From Pseudomonas graminis (GTDB lineage Bacteria; Pseudomonadota; Gammaproteobacteria; Pseudomonadales; Pseudomonadaceae), in contig NZ_SOCR01000007.1 of NCBI RefSeq assembly GCF_004364335.1, positions 124,001-188,000 of the forward strand: a stretch of 64,000 nucleotides of DNA. The letters are read 5' to 3'. How positions within the stretch are numbered: position 1 is the first letter of the stretch; each line of letters opens with the position of its first letter. Position numbers and translations under genes: made by a program. Under the pieces are notes generated by a model that ran no database searches, was not told the origin of the DNA, and saw only the letters and a program-made list of their open reading frames with translations. Below, piece after piece: positions 48,680-61,809 of the stretch.

Positions 48680-48727
48680 ACAGGTATGCCCACTCCACCT
48701 TCACGCATTGATCGACCGGGAACATTT

Positions 48728-49474
48728 ATGGATAAAAATCTCCTCATCACCGGCGGCTCCCGGGGTATCGGGGCCGCCACGGCGGTTCTGGCCGCAGCGC
48801 AGGGTTATCGCGTGTGCATCAACTATCTCTCCGATCACGCTTCGGCGGAGCGGCTGTGCGGGCAGATTCGCGAAACGGGCGGGCATGCCATTGCGGTGCA
48901 GGCTGACGTCAGCAACGAAGACGAAATCATTCGGCTTTTTGCCCGGATCGATGCCGAGATGGGACGGATCACCGCGCTGGTCAACAACGCCGGCACGGTG
49001 GGCGAGGCCTCGCGGCTGGACACGATGTCCGAGTTTCGGCTGCTGAAAATCATGATGAGTAACGTCGTCGGGCCGATGCTGTGCAGCAAGCACGCACTGC
49101 TGCGCATGTTGCCCCGCCACGGTGGGCGCGGCGGCAGCATCGTCAATGTGTCGTCGGTCGCCGCCCGGCTCGGATCACCCGGCGAGTACGTCGACTATGC
49201 GGCGTCCAAGGGCGCACTGGACACCTTCACGGTCGGACTGGCCAAGGAAGTGGCGGGTGAGGGCGTGCGGGTCAACGCCGTGCGCCCCGGTTACATCTTC
49301 ACCGAATTCCACGCCCTGAGCGGCGACCCCCATCGCGTCAGCAAGCTGGAACCGACCATTCCCATGGGCCGTGGCGGACTGGCCGATGAGGTGGCGGAAG
49401 CGATTCTTTGGCTGCTGTCCGACAAGGCGTCGTATTCGACGGGTTCGTTCATTGATCTGGGCGGCGGGCGATAG
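48728..49474 (+). CDS. Short-chain dehydrogenase/reductase
   Basis: A 248-residue classical SDR. The nucleotide motif TGGSRGIG, the NNAG strand motif, the catalytic YAASKG tyrosine-lysine pair and VRPGYIFTEF are visible. It reduces or oxidises a carbonyl/hydroxyl substrate that cannot be inferred. ATG 48728 follows a GGGAA; an earlier in-frame ATG at 48686 would add 14 residues of poor family fit. Confidence 0.93.
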   Translation: MDKNLLITGGSRGIGAATAVLAAAQGYRVCINYLSDHASAERLCGQIRETGGHAIAVQADVSNEDEIIRLFARIDAEMGRITALVNNAGTVGEASRLDTMSEFRLLKIMMSNVVGPMLCSKHALLRMLPRHGGRGGSIVNVSSVAARLGSPGEYVDYAASKGALDTFTVGLAKEVAGEGVRVNAVRPGYIFTEFHALSGDPHRVSKLEPTIPMGRGGLADEVAEAILWLLSDKASYSTGSFIDLGGGR

Positions 49475-49567
49475 CGATACCGCTGATGCTGCGAGGTGGG
49501 GAGGTCTTGCGATTGTCGCGGGACCTTGCTGACTGCACGCGACCTCCCTGCTGAAACGCAATCCCCT

Positions 49568-49658
49568 GTAGGAGCGCGCTTGCCCGCGAAAGAGCAGGTA
49601 CATCCGCCACTTTTCTCGGGTCCGTACTGACGCCTTCGCGGGCAAGCGCGCTCCTACG
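49568..49658. repeat. Inverted pair of GTAGGAGCGCGCTTGCCCGC repeats
   Basis: GTAGGAGCGCGCTTGCCCGC (49568-49590) and its mirror at 49634-49658 define a third repeat family of this chromosome, located between convergent genes. Confidence 0.88.
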
Positions 49659-49740
49659 GCCTTCGGCCAGAATCAAAAACCATCACCGCGGCGCCACCAC
49701 GTTCCTGCCCTGATCCTGTCGCGATCCTTATGTCGATGTC

Positions 49741-51180
49741 CTAACCAGCCATCATCGACCGAATGATCTTCCCCAGCGTCTCCATCGCCCGTTCAGACGT
49801 TTCACCCCAGGGGCTGCCGTAGTTCAGGCGGATGAAGGGCTTGAAGCGTCGCGTCGGTGAGAACATCGGCCCGGGCGCGATGCTGATGCCCTGGGCGAGG
49901 GCCGCATGGAACACTTTCAGCGAGTCGATCTGTTCCGGCAGTTCAACCCAGAGAAAGTACCCGCCGGTAGGCTGGCTGACGCGGGTCTGCGCGGGGAAAT
50001 ACCGAGCGATGGCGCCGAGCATGGCGCGCTGCTGATCTTCCAGGCTGTGGCGCAGCTTGCGCAGGTGTCGGTCATAACCGCCGTGTTGCAGGTAATCGGC
50101 GATGGCGGCCTGGGCGGGCATCGAGGCGCACAGCGAGGTCATGATTTTCAGCCGCTCAACCTTCTGCGCATAGCGCCCGGCAGCGACCCAGCCCACCCGA
50201 TAACCCGGCGCGAGGCTTTTGGCGAACGAGCCGCAGTGCAGGACCAGGCCCTCGGTGTCGAACGCCTTCGCCGGTTTCGGCGCGTGCTGGCCGTAATACA
50301 GCTCGGCGTACACGTCATCCTCGATCAGCGGCACCTCATGCTTGCGCAGCAACTCCACCAGTTCCCGTTTGCGCGCCTCAGGCACCGTTGCGCCGGTGGG
50401 GTTCTGGAAACTGGTCATGCTCCAGCAGGCCTTGATCGGGTATCGCTCAAGCGCCTGTTCAAGCACCGCCAGGTCAATGCCCTGTTGCGGGTGCACCGGG
50501 ATTTCCACCGCCTTGAGCTTGAGCCGTTCAAGCACCTGCAGGCAGGCGTAAAACGCCGGCGCCTCAATGGCCACCAGATCGCCGGGCTCGGTCACCGCTT
50601 GCAGGCACAGATTCAAGGCTTCAAGGGCACCGTTGGTGATCAGCAGTTCGTCCATGGGCAACATCTGCCCGGCGACCATGTAGCGCAGCGCAATTTGCCG
50701 GCGCAGGGCCGGATTGCCAGGCGACAGGTCGCTGACCACCATACGCGGGTCCATGTCGCGGGTGGCACTGGCGAGGGAGCGGGCCAGGCGCTGCAAGGGG
50801 AACAGCCCGGCGCTGGGGAACGCGGAGCCGAATGACACGATGTTCGGGTCCTTGATCGATTCCAGCACCGAGAACACCAGGTCGCTGACGTCGACTTCGG
50901 TGGATTCGCTCAGTTGGGGGGCGGGACCCGCATCCCGGGCTGTTCCGTCGTCACTCAGGCCTTGCAGGCGGATGCTGTCGTTGACGAAGTAGCCGGAACG
51001 CGGGCGCGCGCGGATCAGGCCTCGACGTTCCAGCAAGTAGTACGCCTGGAATACGGTGGAGGGGCTGATGCCGTGGGTCTGGCTGGCATAGCGCACGGAC
51101 GGCACACGCTGGCCCGCAGCCAGCACCCCGGTGCGAATCAGTTCGGCAATGTCATCGGCAAACTTTTCATAACGCTTCAT
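49741..51180 (-). CDS. MocR-type GntR regulator with aminotransferase domain
   Basis: A 479-residue fusion. The N-terminal GntR winged helix (residues about 1-75; VPSVRYASQTHGISPSTVFQAY) is followed by a fold-type I aminotransferase-like domain with the PLP lysine in CGSFAKSLAPGYRVGW. Such proteins sense PLP-linked metabolites and regulate vitamin B6 or amino-acid genes rather than acting as aminotransferases. ATG 51180 is the first start that preserves the winged helix; the longer frame upstream lies in non-coding DNA. Target genes are not evident. The divergent MgtC gene is the nearest. Confidence 0.92.
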   Translation of the reverse strand: MKRYEKFADDIAELIRTGVLAAGQRVPSVRYASQTHGISPSTVFQAYYLLERRGLIRARPRSGYFVNDSIRLQGLSDDGTARDAGPAPQLSESTEVDVSDLVFSVLESIKDPNIVSFGSAFPSAGLFPLQRLARSLASATRDMDPRMVVSDLSPGNPALRRQIALRYMVAGQMLPMDELLITNGALEALNLCLQAVTEPGDLVAIEAPAFYACLQVLERLKLKAVEIPVHPQQGIDLAVLEQALERYPIKACWSMTSFQNPTGATVPEARKRELVELLRKHEVPLIEDDVYAELYYGQHAPKPAKAFDTEGLVLHCGSFAKSLAPGYRVGWVAAGRYAQKVERLKIMTSLCASMPAQAAIADYLQHGGYDRHLRKLRHSLEDQQRAMLGAIARYFPAQTRVSQPTGGYFLWVELPEQIDSLKVFHAALAQGISIAPGPMFSPTRRFKPFIRLNYGSPWGETSERAMETLGKIIRSMMAG

Positions 51181-51418
51181 GGTGGACTCGCGGTGAATGG
51201 CTTGCGGGGTACAGCAGCCATGGGGTGCCGGCCGGCGGTAAGAAAGGCAGAAGGGTCCGGCTGCAGGGTCGGAATATGCCCGCAGCCTGGGGATTAGTAC
51301 AGATGCAGATTGGCAGCGAACAACCGGATCAGCCGCTGATTGTCGATGCGGGTCTCTCGCACTCTCGGCCCCCGGTGCGGTCCATACCGCACTGACGCAC
51401 ATTGAGGGGAATGCACTG

Positions 51419-51964
51419 ATGAATGCCTGGTGGGAAGAAGTCGTGGACACACTGCAGGCCGAGTTCTCCGATATCACGGATGCCGGGCAGATCACCCGCG
51501 TGACCATACGCCTGGTCATCGCGGCGCTGCTGGGCGGCATTCTGGGGTTCGAGCGGGAACACAAGGGCAAAGCGGCCGGGGTTCGAACGCACATGCTGGT
51601 GTGCATGGGCGCTGCGCTGTTTGTGCTGGTACCGCGCATGGCCGGTGCCGACGACGCTGCATTGAGTCGGGTGGTGCAGGGCATTGTGGCGGGGATCGGC
51701 TTTCTCGGCGCCGGGACCATCCTCAAGGGTGACGCGCTCAATGCCACTCAGGTGAAAGGCCTGACCACGGCCGCGGGTTTGTGGATGACGGCGGCCATTG
51801 GTATCGCTGCGGGGATGGGCAGGGAGATGACGGCGGTGCTGAGTACCTTGCTGGCGCTGGGCATTTTCAGTCTGATGCCGCGGATTGTGAGGCGCTTTGA
51901 ATCGGCGGAAGAACGTGCCAAGGACCCGGCCCGCAGCACGGGTGGCGATGCGCAGGAGCCGTAA
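51419..51964 (+). CDS. MgtC/SapB family membrane protein
   Basis: A 181-residue inner-membrane protein with four or five helices in its N-terminal part; the GGILGFEREHKGKAAGVRTHMLVCMGAALF segment is the MgtC family signature. It lacks the C-terminal ACT-like domain of Salmonella MgtC, as many SapB-type members do. Family members influence Mg2+/ATP synthase and virulence in some hosts. Its role here is inferred only from family. Confidence 0.9.
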   Translation: MNAWWEEVVDTLQAEFSDITDAGQITRVTIRLVIAALLGGILGFEREHKGKAAGVRTHMLVCMGAALFVLVPRMAGADDAALSRVVQGIVAGIGFLGAGTILKGDALNATQVKGLTTAAGLWMTAAIGIAAGMGREMTAVLSTLLALGIFSLMPRIVRRFESAEERAKDPARSTGGDAQEP

Positions 51965-52007
51965 ACCGGCGGTTATTCAGGGGTATTGAGGGTGCCGCTG
52001 CTGACGC

Positions 52008-52223
52008 CTTCCCGGCTGAAGCCGGTCCCACAAAACCGCGTTGCGTCATTGGGATTGGTCCCGCTCTCGCTGGACGCATACGGTTAAATTGTAGGACCGG
52101 ATTTAGCCGGGAAGAGGCCTATAAGCTCACCCTCAACCTCGCGGCATGCCGTCCAAAAGCTTCCCGGCTGAAGCCGGTCCTACAATACGCGTCGGGTCAG
52201 TGGGACCGGCTTCAGCCGGGAAG
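52008..52223. repeat. Four REP elements
   Basis: REP units at about 52008-52031, 52091-52114, 52160-52184 and 52200-52223 alternate in orientation with the CCGGCT-GAAGCCGG core, one with an A substitution. They lie between mgtC and the 58-residue ORF. Confidence 0.9.
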
Positions 52224-52233
52224 AGTGGATCAA

Positions 52234-52410
52234 TCACTCTGGAAACTTATCATCCAGTATCGCTGGCGGCTCACTGCTCGGCGGATCCCCCACTGGCGGC
52301 TCGATCACAGGCGGCATGAGCGGGGAAGGTGGCTCCTCGGGCCTGGGCACCGGCAATTCGGGATCGTCTATGTTCGGATCGGGCGTTTCTGCGGGAACGG
52401 GAATGCTCAT
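52234..52410 (-). CDS. Small proline-rich acidic protein (58 residues)
   Basis: The ORF codes for 58 residues, of which about one third are proline, with repeated PP, PEEP and PS motifs and several Asp/Glu. AAGGAAG lies 8 bases before ATG 52410, a good ribosome-binding site. It has no signal, cysteine or membrane segment, so it is probably an unstructured protein. The family is not recognised. It is divergent from the glgE operon, in the gap where no other gene fits. Confidence 0.65.
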   Translation of the reverse strand: MSIPVPAETPDPNIDDPELPVPRPEEPPSPLMPPVIEPPVGDPPSSEPPAILDDKFPE

Positions 52411-52603
52411 GGTTTTCGCTTCCTTGGGTTCGTCGAGAGGGGCGTGTCAGGTGACGTTGCATCACACTCGCCATCACGCGACTGTTTCGACCGCAGCGCC
52501 GTGACAATGATTCACTCAATCCGCCTGGACACCGCGTTACGCCGCAGGCCATGGCCTGCCATTATCCGCGCGGTGACTTGATCAAACGTCATGCAAGCTG
52601 TTT

Positions 52604-52631
52604 GAACTTTTGCCTGAGGCTGGCGTTCGGA
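52604..52631 (+). promoter_or_regulatory. Candidate AlgU (sigma-E type) promoter of the glgE operon
   Basis: GAACTT (-35) and TCGGA (-10, consensus TCtgA) are separated by 17 bases. Position is about 120 bases upstream of glgE. It implies envelope or osmotic stress control. The rest of the gap 52411-52750 shows no ORF. Confidence 0.6.
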
Positions 52632-52750
52632 ACCTATGCTGCCACGTCCGGATGCGTTGATCCCGTGGCTCTCTCTTATGTTATGGACAAAGACGCTGAA
52701 GCAATGGGCGCCCCACGGTGGGCGTCCCTGGGCGTGAGGAGTGATGCTCG

Positions 52751-54787
52751 ATGAATGATACTGCTGATCAGCCGTACGGCCCGGATTCCCTGGCCAACGA
52801 TGTTCTCCACTCTATCCACCCTATCCCCCTGACCCAAGCCTTGCAGCTGCCGCGGATCGTGATCGAGGACACCCTGCCGGTGATCGATAACGGTCAGCTG
52901 GCCGCCAAGGCCATTGTGGGTCAGCCGGTTACGGTCACCAGCAAAATCTACGCAGACGGCCACGACAAGATGGCGGTGCGCATTGTCTACCGTGCCGTTG
53001 ATGAAGACCAATGGCAGTCCGTGCCCATGCGCGAGTTGGGCAACGACAGCTGGATCGGCGAGTTCACCCCGCCGACCTTCACCCGCTACATCTACCGTCT
53101 TGAAGCCTGGATCGATCAGTTCGGCAGCTACCGCTACGAGCTGGAAAAGAAATACGCCGCCGGTGTGACCATCGATCTGGAGCTGGAAGAAGGGCGCCTG
53201 CACCTGGTGCACGCCGCCGAGCGCAGCAAACTGGAAGTGCGCGGCCAGCTCGACAGCCTGATCAAGCGCTTCGGCGAGGCCGGGGACAACGAGGACAAAG
53301 TCGCATTGCTGCTGAACAGCGAAACCGCCGCCATCATGGCCAAGGCCGACAATCACGCGTTCCTTAGCCGCAGCCTTGAGTTCCCGCTGGACGTCGAGCG
53401 TGAGCTCGCTCAGTTCGCCAGCTGGTACGAGCTGTTTCCACGCTCGATCACCGACGACAAAAAGCGCCACGGCACGTTTAAGGACGTTCACACGCGCCTG
53501 CCGATGATCCGCGACATGGGCTTCGACGTGCTGTACTTCCCGCCGATCCACCCGATTGGTCGCGCCCATCGCAAAGGCCCGAACAATTCCCTCACCGCTG
53601 GGCCGGATGACGTGGGCAGCCCCTACGCCATCGGCAGCGCCGAAGGGGGCCATGACGCCATTCACCCTCAGCTCGGCACCCGCGAAGACTTCCGTGAACT
53701 GGTTACCGCTGCGGCTGAGCATGGTCTGGAAATCGCGCTGGACTTCGCCATCCAGTGCTCCCAGGACCACCTGTGGCTCAAGGAACACCCGGGCTGGTTC
53801 TCGTGGCGTCCGGACGGCACCATCCGTTACGCGGAAAATCCACCGAAGAAATACCAGGACATCGTCAACGTCGATTTTTATGCGCCGGATGCCATTCCGA
53901 GCCTGTGGACCGAGCTGCGTGACGTGATCCTCGGCTGGGTGAAGGAGGGCGTGAAGATCTTCCGCGTCGACAACCCGCACACCAAGCCGCTGCCGTTCTG
54001 GCAGTGGATGATCGCGGATGTGCGCAGCCAGCATCCGGAAGTCATGTTCCTGGCCGAGGCATTCACTAAGCCGGCGATGATGGCGCGTCTGGGCAAGGTC
54101 GGTTATTCCCAGAGCTACACCTACTTCACCTGGCGCAACACCAAGGCCGAGCTGAGCGAGTATTTCACCCAGCTCAACGAGTCGCCGTGGCGTGAATGTT
54201 ACCGGCCGAACTTCTTCGTCAACACGCCGGACATCAACCCGCCGTTCCTGCATGACTCGGGTCGTCCGGGCTTCCTGATCCGCGCCGCGCTGGCGACCAT
54301 GGGTTCGGGCTTGTGGGGCATGTACTCGGGCTTCGAACTGTGCGAAGCGGCGCCAGTGCCGGGCAAAGAGGAATACCTGGATTCGGAGAAGTACGAGATC
54401 CGTCCTCGCGACTTCACGGCGCCCGGTAACATCATTGCCGAGATCGCCCAGCTCAACCGCATCCGTCGTCAGAACCCGGCGCTGCAGACCCACCTGGGCC
54501 TGAAAATTTACACCGCGTACAACGACAACATCCTGTACTTCGGCAAGCGTACGGCAGATGGCAGCAACTTCATTCTGGTTGCCGTGAACCTTGATCCGCG
54601 CAACGCGCAGGAAGCGACGTTCGAACTGCCGCTGTGGGAAATGGGCCTGTCGGACGACGCCGCCACCCTGGGCGAAGATTTGATGACCGGGCATTCATGG
54701 ACCTGGTACGGCAAGTACCAGTTCATGCGTCTGGACCCGGCCTATCAGCCTTTCGGCATCTGGCGCATCAAAGCCACAAACCAATAA
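52751..54787 (+). CDS. glgE: Alpha-1,4-glucan:maltose-1-phosphate maltosyltransferase GlgE
   Basis: This 678-residue GH13 enzyme transfers maltose from maltose-1-phosphate to growing alpha-1,4-glucan. The N-terminal immunoglobulin-like and carbohydrate-binding region (residues 1-200) precedes the GH13 barrel. D407 in the IFRVDNPHTKPLP motif is the nucleophile, E436 in FLAEAF is the acid/base and D494 lies in TPDINPPF. It is first in the glgE-treS-glgB operon. GGAGTG precedes the ATG. Confidence 0.95.
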   Translation: MNDTADQPYGPDSLANDVLHSIHPIPLTQALQLPRIVIEDTLPVIDNGQLAAKAIVGQPVTVTSKIYADGHDKMAVRIVYRAVDEDQWQSVPMRELGNDSWIGEFTPPTFTRYIYRLEAWIDQFGSYRYELEKKYAAGVTIDLELEEGRLHLVHAAERSKLEVRGQLDSLIKRFGEAGDNEDKVALLLNSETAAIMAKADNHAFLSRSLEFPLDVERELAQFASWYELFPRSITDDKKRHGTFKDVHTRLPMIRDMGFDVLYFPPIHPIGRAHRKGPNNSLTAGPDDVGSPYAIGSAEGGHDAIHPQLGTREDFRELVTAAAEHGLEIALDFAIQCSQDHLWLKEHPGWFSWRPDGTIRYAENPPKKYQDIVNVDFYAPDAIPSLWTELRDVILGWVKEGVKIFRVDNPHTKPLPFWQWMIADVRSQHPEVMFLAEAFTKPAMMARLGKVGYSQSYTYFTWRNTKAELSEYFTQLNESPWRECYRPNFFVNTPDINPPFLHDSGRPGFLIRAALATMGSGLWGMYSGFELCEAAPVPGKEEYLDSEKYEIRPRDFTAPGNIIAEIAQLNRIRRQNPALQTHLGLKIYTAYNDNILYFGKRTADGSNFILVAVNLDPRNAQEATFELPLWEMGLSDDAATLGEDLMTGHSWTWYGKYQFMRLDPAYQPFGIWRIKATNQ

Positions 54788-54803
54788 TTCAAAGGATGTG
54801 GTC

Positions 54804-58126
<3,323 letters not shown>

Positions 58127-58130
<4 letters not shown>

Positions 58131-60376
58131 GTGCCTCTGACCCATTCGGTAACGGCAATCACGCAATATTGCCCAGCGCTGTCGATCTGGACGCGTTGAT
58201 CCGTGCGGAGCACCGCGACCCGTTCTCGATGCTCGGTCCCCACAGCGATGGCGCTGAAGGCCAGGTGATCCGTGCCTATCTGCCCAATGCGCTGGCGGTG
58301 CGCGTGCTCTCCCGCGACGGCGAGCGTGACCTCGGCGAGCTGAGCATGACCGATAAGCCGGGGTTCTTTGCCGGGCACTTTGCGGTGCGCGAACCCTATC
58401 TGCTGAAAATCTCCTGGGCCACGGGTGAGCAAATCACCGAAGACCCGTATAGCTTCGGCGAGCAGCTGGGCGAGATGGACTTGTACCTGTTCGCCGAGGG
58501 CAACCACCGCGACCTGAGCAGCGCGTTGGGCGCACAGGTGAAAAACGTCGACGGCGTCGACGGCGTGCGCTTCTCGGTGTGGGCACCCAACGCCCGCCGC
58601 GTCTCGGTCGTCGGCGACTTCAACAGCTGGGACGGCCGTCGTCACCCGATGCGCCTGCGTCACCCGACGGGTGTGTGGGAAATCTTCATCCCGCGCATCG
58701 GCCCGGGCGAGGCTTACAAGTACGAGATCCTCGGTCAGCACGGTGTGCTGCCGCTGAAAGCCGACCCGATGGCCTTGGCGACCCAACTGCCGCCTGCTAC
58801 GGCGTCCAAAGTCGCTGCGCCGCTTGCCTTTGACTGGCAGGACAATGACTGGATGCAGTCCCGGGGCGACAAGCACGACATCCACCAGCCGCTGTCGATC
58901 TACGAACTGCACGCCGGCTCGTGGAAGTGGCATCACGGTGGCGATGACGAGCCCGACCGTCCGTACAACTGGCGCGAGTTGGCCGATCATCTGATCCCTT
59001 ACATCAAGGAAACGGGCTTCACCCACATCGAACTGATGCCGATCATGGAACACCCATTCGGCGGGTCGTGGGGGTATCAGGTACTGTCGCAGTTCGCGCC
59101 GAGTGCGCGTTACGGCAAACCCGAGGACTTCGCCGCTTTTGTCGATGCCTGCCACCGCAACGACATCGGCGTGATTCTTGACTGGGTGCCTGCGCACTTC
59201 CCGACCGATGCACACGGTCTGGCCCAGTTCGACGGGACTGCACTGTACGAATACGCCAACCCCCATGAAGGTTTCCATCAAGACTGGAACACGCTGATCT
59301 ACAACCTGGGCCGCACCGAAGTTCATGGCTTCATGATCGCGTCCGGGTTGCATTGGCTGAAGCACTTCCACGTCGATGCGTTGCGCGTGGACGCGGTGGC
59401 TTCCATGTTGTATCGCGACTATTCCCGCAACGCCGGCGAATGGGTGCCGAACCGTTACGGCGGCCGCGAAAACCTGGAGGCCATCGACTTCCTGCGTCAC
59501 CTCAATGACGTGGTGGCGATCGAAGCGCCGGGCGCGCTGGTCATCGCCGAGGAATCGACCTCGTGGCCGGGCGTTTCCCAGCCGACCCAACAGGGCGGTC
59601 TGGGCTTCTCCTACAAATGGAACATGGGCTGGATGCACGACACGCTCAAGTACATTGAGCAGGACCCGGTCCATCGCCAGCACCACCATTCTCAGCTGAG
59701 TTTTGGTTTGGTCTACGCGTGGTCCGAACGATTCGTGCTGCCGATTTCCCACGATGAAGTGGTGCACGGCAAACATTCTTTGATCGACAAGATGCCCGGC
59801 GACCGCTGGCAGAAATTTGCCAACCTGCGCGCGTACTTGTCGTTCATGTGGACGCACCCGGGCAAGAAGCTGCTGTTCATGGGCTGCGAGTTCGGCCAGT
59901 GGCGCGAATGGAACCACGACACCGAACTGGACTGGCATTTCCTCCAGTACGCCGACCACAAGGGCGTGCACACGCTGGTCAGCGATCTCAACCGGCTGTA
60001 TCGCACGGAAAAGGCGCTGCACGAGCAGGACTGCCAGCCACAGGGTTTCCAGTGGGTCATCGGCGACGACGCCGGCAACAGCGTTTATGCGTACCTGCGC
60101 TGGAGCAAAGAGGGCGAGCCGTTGCTGGTGGTCGCCAACCTCACGCCAGTGCCCCGTGAAGCCTATCGTGTCGGCGTGCCGTTCAGTGGCAAGTGGGCCG
60201 AGCTGTTCAACAGCGACGCCGATATCTACGCCGGTTCCAACTTTGGTAATGGCGGCGGTGTGCGCACTGACGACCTCAAGAGTCATGGCCAGGCGTTCTC
60301 GCTGTCCTTGAACCTGCCGCCGTTGGGCGTGGTGATCCTCAAGCCGACGGTGGAGCAATTGCAACAGGAGGGGTGA
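58127..60376 (+). CDS. glgB: 1,4-alpha-glucan branching enzyme GlgB
   Basis: This 749-residue GH13 branching enzyme forms alpha-1,6 branches. N-terminal CBM48 ([20 protein letters not shown]) is followed by the barrel with D422 (RVDAVASML), E475 ([10 protein letters not shown]) and D543 ([10 protein letters not shown]). Its ATG overlaps the treS stop (ATGA), so it is translationally coupled. It finishes the GlgE-pathway operon. Confidence 0.97.
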
Positions 60377-60403
60377 TTCCCCCCGCCAGACTGTTGTGAA
60401 CCT

Positions 60404-60488
60404 TGTGGGAGCGAGCTTGCTCGCGAATCGTCTTTATCCGCCGGCTCTGTCAGCGGATAGGGGCATTCGCTGGCAGACTCGCTCCCAC
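60404..60488. repeat. Inverted pair GTGGGAGCGAGCTTGCTCGC
   Basis: GTGGGAGCGAGCTTGCTCGC (60404-60426) and GACTCGCTCCCAC at the right end face each other, a fourth repeat family. The gap 60377-60760 otherwise holds no gene. Confidence 0.82.
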
Positions 60489-60760
60489 ATTCATTTCAGG
60501 CCTTCCTACAAGCGCTGTGGGACGCTTCCCGGACGAATGTCATCCCTCGCCACTGAACCTGACACCTTTTGAATGGTCTGTTGACCACTGCGCGCGCAGT
60601 ACGCCCGGGGCACAACCATGGGCGTGCGGCTGAATTCCGCCCGCGCCAGATGCCTTTTCCAGCCGTTACAGCCCGTTGTTCGTCGCTGTCCCGATCAGGC
60701 GTTATTCCCTTGCATGCGGCCCGTCCATCGGCCTTCTTTTCAATTTGTCGAAGATTATCC

Positions 60761-61444
60761 ATGCCTATCTCTCCCTCCAATGCCTCCCTTCGCTTTACCC
60801 CTGTGCCGGGCGTTCGACGCCGCTTGCTCAACGCCGGCCTGCTGACCACGTTATTGACCGCTGCCGTTGCCAGCCCATTGGCGCTCGCCGAAACACAGAG
60901 CAAAGACCGCTGGGTCAGTGACACCCTCAGCACCTACGTACGCAGCGGCCCCACCGACGGCTATCGCATCGTGGGCACGCTGAAATCCGGGCAGAAAGTC
61001 GAGCTGATCAACACCCAGGGCGACTACAGCCAAGTGCGCGGCAGCGCCGGCGACAACGTGTGGATTCCCACCGCTGACCTGCAGGAAGTGCCGGGTCAGG
61101 CCGAGCGCTTGCCGCAACTGACGCAAAAAGCTGCCGACCTCAGCGCGCAACTGAAGACCATCGACGATGACTGGAAAACCAAGGTTCAGGGCATGCAGGA
61201 AACCCTGGAGTCGCGCAAGAAACTGGTCGACGAGCTCGAAGCCCGAACCAAGGATCTGAACGCGCAGTTGGCCAGCGCCCAGTCGGACTTGCGCACCACC
61301 CAGGCGAAACTGGGTGACGAGAACAATCAGGTGTTGATGCGTTACATGGTCTACGGCGGGAGCATCGCCGGCGCTGGCCTGCTGCTGGGCCTGATCCTCC
61401 CGTCCCTGACCAAGGGCCGCAAGCGTAACGATCGGTGGTTCTGA
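60761..61444 (+). CDS. SH3-domain periplasmic protein of TIGR04211 type
   Basis: A 227-residue protein. A signal peptide (about residues 20-42) precedes an SH3b domain (about 50-105; STYVRSGPTDGYRIVGTLKSGQ). A coiled coil (about 110-185; LTQKAADLSAQLKTIDDDW) follows, then a C-terminal membrane helix (YGGSIAGAGLLLGLILPSL) and a basic tail. The TIGR04211 pattern fits. It may bind peptidoglycan or another envelope ligand; its specific role is unknown. Confidence 0.9.
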   Translation: MPISPSNASLRFTPVPGVRRRLLNAGLLTTLLTAAVASPLALAETQSKDRWVSDTLSTYVRSGPTDGYRIVGTLKSGQKVELINTQGDYSQVRGSAGDNVWIPTADLQEVPGQAERLPQLTQKAADLSAQLKTIDDDWKTKVQGMQETLESRKKLVDELEARTKDLNAQLASAQSDLRTTQAKLGDENNQVLMRYMVYGGSIAGAGLLLGLILPSLTKGRKRNDRWF

Positions 61445-61505
61445 GTAGCCCCGGCTGAGCCAGTTGGAGGCTGAATCGGCTCCCACTGCTGAATCGGCTA
61501 TGACT

Positions 61506-61660
61506 GTAGGAGCGCGCTTGCCCGCGAAGACGGTCTCACATTCGATCTGTTTCCGCCTGACACACCGCGCCTTCTCCAGGCGCCGGCTTGCTGGCGAACG
61601 TGGTGAGTCAGTTGCTCATGCGTTAATTGACACACCGTATTCGCCAGCAACGGAGCTCCT
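61506..61660. repeat. Mixed REP-like elements before ggt
   Basis: GTAGGAGCGCGCTTGCCCGC at 61506-61528 matches the repeat at 49568. CGGCTTGCTGGCGAAC at about 61583-61600 and TATTCGCCAGCAACGGAGC at about 61638-61656 are a decayed pair of the 25453 family. The gap 61445-61809 holds no gene. Confidence 0.78.
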
Positions 61661-61809
61661 GACGGATGAAGGGCGAACACACCGAGCGTGCCATTCCTCA
61701 GGCCTGGATTCCTCGGCAATTACTGGCAACTTTCCCCCCATGCGCTAGTTTTGTGCGGGGCACCCTCTGCCCACGCTGTCTTCCGTCACAAGAAAAAGAG
61801 AAACCGCCC

